Assembly: GCA_037576215.1 (NCBI GenBank)
Contig: JBANDB010000003.1
Span: 1,612,001 to 1,676,000, forward strand
DNA from: Armillaria gallica
Lineage: Eukaryota > Basidiomycota > Agaricomycetes > Agaricales > Physalacriaceae
Reading direction: 5' to 3'
DNA length: 64,000 bases
The position numbers and the translations under genes are program-made. A model generated the notes under the pieces. That model ran no database searches. It saw nothing but the letters and a program-made list of their open reading frames with translations, and was not told where the DNA came from. Below are positions 58,416-64,000 of the stretch, in pieces; within the stretch, counting starts at the first letter, position 1, and every line of letters begins with the position of its first letter.

Positions 58416-61400
58416 CAGGGATTAACGTAAAGTTGGGGGGATAGTGTTCGGAAAGTCGAGGTCAGATGTGAAGTGGAATCGAGTACCTTTATATCAATGA
58501 AAAAGAGGCTACCGCCCACCCTTCAACCTGCTTTAGAGGATTCCATTTTCGATTGATTTGGACTGTATGTCGAAATTTCACTGGCACGGCTTATTCGCTT
58601 TCTTCGATCAGCCGAGGGCCCAATGCAGTATGACCCTGAACCGTTCCCTGGGTAAAGAAGATATCCACTCAAACGGAGTCAAATCTCCTCGAAATTTCGA
58701 AAAGATTGGAGTTTCAGGACCTTCGATCGACTGCCTTTGGTGAATAAACTCGGACTCGTCTCCCTGATTTCATATGAGCTAATTCGGTGGATTGATCTCT
58801 CCTGGAGACCTGGTCCATTTTGCAGATTTGCCATGCACCCGTGGAGGGCTGACATATTCCGGCAGCCCGGCAGTTGCAAGTTCTTTTTCCTTCTGGCTGA
58901 TTCGGACACGGGCGTCGTCGTGCCTGGCTTGCACCGTGCTTGATCGGGGATCAATCCAAATGCTTCCATTTGTCCAATTTTGTTTTGGTTCATGTCCAAT
59001 GCGGCTGTCTCCGGAATAAATTCAATCCCCGACTCCGCTTGAACTCCGCGACCGTATCTGCATCTGGGATCTTAGATCCATGTAGTCTGGCTGCTGACGA
59101 GGGAGATGTGCGTCATTCGTCCCAATGGTTTTGTGGCGTGGTCGCTCACTGCGAGGATGCTGCTTCCCCCTGCCTATCGTCGACGCGTCACCAGCGCGTC
59201 CTCGGATCCATGGACTAGCCTCTCCTTTCCCCGCACGTCAAACACTTTTCTGCGAATAAAACATATAAAGTAATCAACATTCATGCATTGAAGTTCCGTA
59301 GCAGTAAAAATGGACGACGTCGCATTGTTCCGAGTCCTTCGTTGACATGAGAAGAGGTTCACTGCGAGTTTCTGAGATTGCGATGCCTCCTTTCACTGTA
59401 CTGCGACTCTCCTTCATGCCGGCGATCGAGAGCCTTTCATTTCCAGGCCAAAATCTCGTTTCGTCTTACTCCCAGCCTCGGCGATGCCGCTGACCAATAT
59501 CCGAACTGCACGGTAACAAAGTCAGCCTCCCCCTCCAGGCTCCCGAGTGTACCACAAACTTTGACTCTGAATTTCTGTAGATGACACCGGCCTTCTCCGA
59601 CTCCATCTATCTGCAATGCGGCGGATATATGGGTCCTGTTAGCCATCAGCGACTTGCAAGCCTGAGATATATTTATCAGTGCATTCGAAGCCCCGCATGT
59701 CAGAAGGCCGTCGTAACCGTGCAATAATGTCAGTACCGACGAAGACTTGCATATATCCTGTTTTCTGCACGCGACGGCTTGTATGAACGCCGATATAGTG
59801 TCGATTTAAGCGAGCCACCACATACTCCAGCCTTTACCGGATATGTAGGATCGCCCGGACAAAACAAGGCGGCGTGTTTCCATTCTCCAAATGGAACTGG
59901 ATGGATACAAAGTGGGGGGGAGCCCCAATCGTTTTCCCCCTCAATTCATCAATTGTTGCGTTCCATCAGAGCGCAGTACTGGGAACCCGCCTTGGTCAGA
60001 TCATCAACACCAATGTGCAATAGGTATAAGAACGGGGCACAATTGAGCGGGAGAACACCTACCTTAGGCACGGCAGATGATGGTTGACATTCATTCAGGA
60101 GGACAAGCGGCAGGCTAAGCGTGTAGAAAAAAACTGCAATGATAGGCTTGGTACAAATAGCACAAGCCACACATACTTCCTCCTTCTAGGAAAAGCTTGA
60201 ATTGAATGTAGTAGGTGTCGGAGTCGCAGCTATAATTGACCCTCTCTGCTGACTGACGTCCTCGCGCATCCTGAAAGCCGCAGGCCAGATATGCCAAGCG
60301 TCTTCATTCGCTATTAATATACATTTCCCTCCAATGTATTCGGAGAAAACGCACTACAGAGTACACAGGACGGCCATCACCGAGATAAATAGGCCATACC
60401 GGACCTTGGAAACTAAGGGCCCCAAAAGTAGCTTGCGCGCCAATCTCAGGGGATCGGTCTAAGTCAAAGTGAACCTGAAGCCAAACTCCAAGAGTGGATG
60501 TATGAAAAGGGCGCGTATGTTGCGGTGGCGGCGGGGGGGCATGACCTTTAAAACGAGGATGCGGTTGTTGTGTTCGAATAAATTGGTCTTTGGCCCATGA
60601 AACGCCGAACGAGCGTCATCATATCTGTTTGTTCTGAAATCAGAGTGGTGATCGGACAATTTCTGGGGCAATCACTGATATGGTATGCGCGTGGCTAGAT
60701 TGATTACGGTTGGCAATGAAGGCCATTCATATAGGGTGCTATACAGTATGACACCCAGCGGTTATGAATTCGCAGGTGTTGAGTAGCGTTGATGGTCGAG
60801 AAGGTACTGGACTGTAAATGATCGTGCAGGATGTCATGGTTGCAACGACGGGCGAAAAGCTCCCCCTGGTAAGCGCGTTGAAGGACAGCTGGCAGTCCAC
60901 TTGCGAAAGGGGGAAAACATTCACCGGGTAACGACTATCAGCCACATATAGTTGAAGGGTCTGCGCTTCCGACGGTTAAAGAGAAGTCGCGTCGGCCAAA
61001 AAATTAAAATACCCCGCTGTAAGAACATCTCTATTTTCGAAAGAGGCGTCAGTTCCAACAACCGGATTTATTGTGACGGCTCCCCGTTCGTCGCGCCCTC
61101 CACACCCTCTGTCCGATCGCAAAAAAAAAAGCTTGAACCATTCATGGGTCAACCACCAAGAGAGTCAGAAATAAATCGGTCGCCCCCTCCTCCATTTAGT
61201 ACGGGGGGCACGGGTGCTCTCGGTCATGGTGAGTGGCGTCGACGAAGATCTAGAGTTTGGCAGGAGGGACCCTAAAATCAGATGCAGCGCAAGACAGATC
61301 CTTGGGCCAGTTCAACTATCATCGTGCGGGGACACTAAATAAGAAAGAAGGAATCTGGGCAAGCCCGCAGTCAAGATACGGGAAATAAACCTGTGGTGGG

Positions 61401-61712
61401 TCCGGAGTTTGCAACACACACCGGAAAACACAAGGATGTGTCCCGCTTATGTGGCGGCTATGAAAGCCGGTAACGCGTCTCAATCTGGGGTAGGCGTGTT
61501 TACTACCATTCAACATGACACGACTAGGCCGTTTCGTCTAGGGGAAATCGGGCTTCGTGTTCTTGAGCATCTCCCGTCCTACCGAAAGGAACCGCCCCCA
61601 TCATATACACGAGGTTCCTTCCCACTGAAGTAGCTTCTCCCCGAAAGAAAGGCATAAAATTAACTTAGGACGAAATAGTAAGTACACAGAATACAGAAGA
61701 AAGCCATAATAA
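58416..61712. other. 3.3 kb without a supported gene
   Basis: Frames are short on both strands and lack consistent splice sites. The interval 60952-61275 has an open plus-strand frame of 107 codons with a Pro-rich end, but nothing recognisable. This is the longest gene-free stretch in the right half and may hold decayed repeats. Confidence 0.45.
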
Positions 61713-64000
61713 TTACTCTTCCTCGTCCGAGACAATTAAACGACCTTTCCTCCTCACAGGTAGTGACGACGGACTCATCGGCTCGTGCACCGGCCGCTTA
61801 GAGACAGTCTGATGATCTTCCACCTCCTGTACTGCCGAAGACAACGGTGTGATATCCGAGGTCCTGGACTTGTATATGGGCTTGGGCCTCGGTAGTACAG
61901 GTGGAGGCTGAGGTCGCTCATCAGCGCCTGTCGAATGCCCCTCTTCCTCCACCTCGACGTCAGTATCAAGGTCCGAGCTCAGCTCATCAGACAACACGAC
62001 CACAGCCATATTGTCTGTCTCTCCTTTCCGTCTTTTCTTGTCACCCTTATCCCCTGCTTTCTTTCGACGTTTCTTCGTGCCACGCGACTTCATCGTGGCA
62101 CTTTTCCCCTCTCCCAACGCAACGGATTTACCCGCAGCTTTCTCCCGTCGTGCTTTCTCCTGAGCCAAGAACGCTTCCATATCGCCGTACTCCTCGTCAC
62201 TATCCTCAATGAATTGTGCCGATTTGTACTGCTCTTCCTCCTTCTTCTTCCTCTCCGTCTTCTTTCGCCGCCGAGGCTCCTCATCGTCACTGGCTTCCTC
62301 ATCTTCCTGGTCAGATTCTTGCACGCGGATCCTCCGTCGCTTCCGGCGCGTCTTCGCCAGAAGTTGGCTAGCTTTTTTGCCGTTCAAATCAATCGGAGAC
62401 TCCAAGAACTGATTGATAACCGTCAGAGCTCTACGCAGCTCAACGGGACTTATGGCCGCCGGGATGTACCACTCTAGTTCGTCCGCATCTACATCGTGGG
62501 GAGCGCTGAGTGTCAGGGGCATCTAACAAAAATATATCTGTCATACCTTCGTTCTCAATGTAAAACTTGCACAATCGGAAGAGAAGCTTGAGTTGAGGAT
62601 TCTTCGTGACTGCGTTCGCATGCTCATCCTTGGTACATGGTATCCCTAACGATGAGATTCACTGTCAAAAAAAATTGACAGAAAGCATGAATTATCAGTA
62701 CTCACGATAATCTTGCATTTTGGCAAGCGCCTCTGATGACGGAGTGTCGAGGTTTACGGCAGGTCTTTGATCCTCATCGTCCGCATCGTTGTCTTTGACA
62801 TCAGTCTCCTCGATGATTTTTTCGCGTTGTGCGATAACTGTCTTGAGAATCTGGGACAGTCGGGAATGTTAACCCCATGTAGGTGAAGGATGCAAAAGCA
62901 CCCACGTCTTTCGTCCAGTCTACTAAATCTCCTTGGCCGGCATCAACTAGCACAGCCACAACGATACCGACCTCTTCGCTCCACGAATGTCCTTTCTTAA
63001 CATGAACATCGGCCGGGATCTTGGCATCCTCATCCTGCGCTCGCTCTTTCGTAGTCGAACTCTCTGGCTCATAACTCGAGAACACCTTCCAATGACCGCG
63101 GTTCTTGGGGAAGAAAGCCTATTCACGGGTGCTGCTAAGCGCGCGCGCTCTTTCAAATCTCTGAAATGAAATCCACGCGTACCTCGATTGCCAAAAAAGG
63201 GTAGCCCTCGAGAGCTTTGAAGAAACGTCGCAGAATGAAGTTTATGAGATTAATTAAATCTTTATAGGGCTGCTCTCGCGGAAAAGACCGCTGATCGGCT
63301 AGAATTGTTTTGAAGAGATCGAGTGTCGATACCTGTACAGAAAAATGGTCCAGGACTCTCGGGGATCAATGTCAAAGAAAGTAAGTCCAAACCTTGAAGA
63401 ATAGGCCTTCTGCCTTGGCCCTAACGGCTTGGCGGTGTAGAAGGTTGACCACCCGCTTCATATGCTCTGACGAGCTAAAGTCTTTGTATCGTGCTAGATA
63501 CGTCAGAAGCGTATGGTTAATATCTGTGTGGGCGAATTTCTGAAGGGATGAGCCAACTGTCAGATCACGGCGGTCTAATCATCAACTCACCATCTCAAAC
63601 GCCTCGAAGGTGAACATAGTTTCATGAATTACTTTCTCCTCTTCGACTTCTTCGTCCTCGACATCTGGGACGTCCCCTAAAGTTTGACGTCAGTTTGAGA
63701 TTCAGTTGTACGAGAGCGGCAGCAACAGACCTTTGCTCTTCCCTTTTGCTTTCTTCTTGCGAACATACATTTCCCCGGATTTTTGTTTCCCCCAGCGCTC
63801 AAGCATCCTCAGGAGCGAATATCCAAGATACACACTTGAATCGAGATACGCCAAGGACTGAGTGCCTTCCTTGTACGTTCTAAGACTCTCAAACGCTATG
63901 TCTAACACTTCTCCGTTGTAGATCAACTGCTGCTGCAGTATATCGGCCGCCTCGTTCAGCACCGGGTCCGTGATATCGGACGACGCCATATTATCGATCA
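61713..64000 (-). CDS. TOF1: Tof1/Timeless fork-protection protein, C-terminal part
   Basis: Tof1 (Swi1, Timeless) forms the replication fork protection complex with Csm3 and keeps helicase and polymerase coupled. The window holds the C-terminal portion, and the frame is open across the right edge. Family stretches appear in order: NEAADILQQQLIYNGEVLD, FTFEAFEMKFAHTDINHTLL, AEGLFFKVSTLDLFK, SFPREQPYKDLINLINFI, LAIEAFFPKNRGHWK and SWSEEVGIVVAVLVDAGQ. Later exons read HANAVTKNPQLKLLFRLCKF and WYIPAAISPVELRRAL. The tail from about 62350 to 61713 is highly charged (runs of KKRRKK and EDEEASDDEE) and ends RLIVSDEEE. Introns of about 50-60 nt lie between these stretches. Confidence 0.9.

Noticed and set aside
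1..64000. Whole transposons (reverse transcriptase, transposase, long terminal repeats)
   Set aside because: I looked for RT, integrase and DDE-type motifs and long direct terminal repeats and found none; the repeats seen are gene fragments or local duplications.

Overview
This is nuclear DNA of a filamentous basidiomycete, most likely an agaricomycete. The genes are broken by many introns of about 50-60 nt with GT...AG ends, third codon positions lean to C, and several families are typical of mushrooms: a Clp1-like clamp-cell protein, a DUF6535 membrane protein, a conserved agaricomycete coiled-coil protein and multi-intron P450s. There are no operons, CRISPR arrays or rRNA/tRNA genes. I rebuilt gene models by hand from splice sites and reading-frame phase. 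Where I say phases close, the summed exons give an open frame from ATG to stop.

Left half (1 to ~32 kb) is a rearranged, duplication-rich accessory region. Two inverted arms (about 235-9105 and 24360-29765) carry the same block: an asparaginyl-tRNA synthetase (AsnRS) fragment, a P450 and a conserved flanking ORF. The P450 in the left arm looks intact (509 codons in 12 exons). The right-arm copy has a 1-nt deletion beside intron 1. Between the arms lie a Clp1-like gene, a large disordered/coiled-coil protein, an SFM1-type SPOUT methyltransferase, and two divergent pairs of one unnamed paralogous family (copy 1 decayed, copies 2-4 open). Broken SFM1 copies sit at 23.8 and 31.1 kb, and a broken but nearly full AsnRS copy at 29.5-30.9 kb.

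Right half (32-64 kb) is an ordinary gene-dense housekeeping block: ATG1 kinase and LCB1 (serine palmitoyltransferase subunit 1) in divergent orientation, a DUF6535 protein, a 103-aa five-exon protein, a kelch protein, a PHO13-like HAD phosphatase, two divergent four-helix membrane-protein paralogues, a small hydrophobic protein, GPI11/PIG-F, a transaldolase-like protein lacking the usual lysine, a bZIP factor and the C-terminal part of Tof1/Timeless running off the right edge. Long stretches at 42.4-44.4, 49.3-50.8, 55.8-57.3 and 58.4-61.7 kb hold no gene I can support.

The most unusual material is the duplicated accessory block: divergent pairs of an unnamed family interleaved with decaying copies of two essential-type genes (AsnRS, SFM1). 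GC-AG introns in three unrelated genes are also notable.
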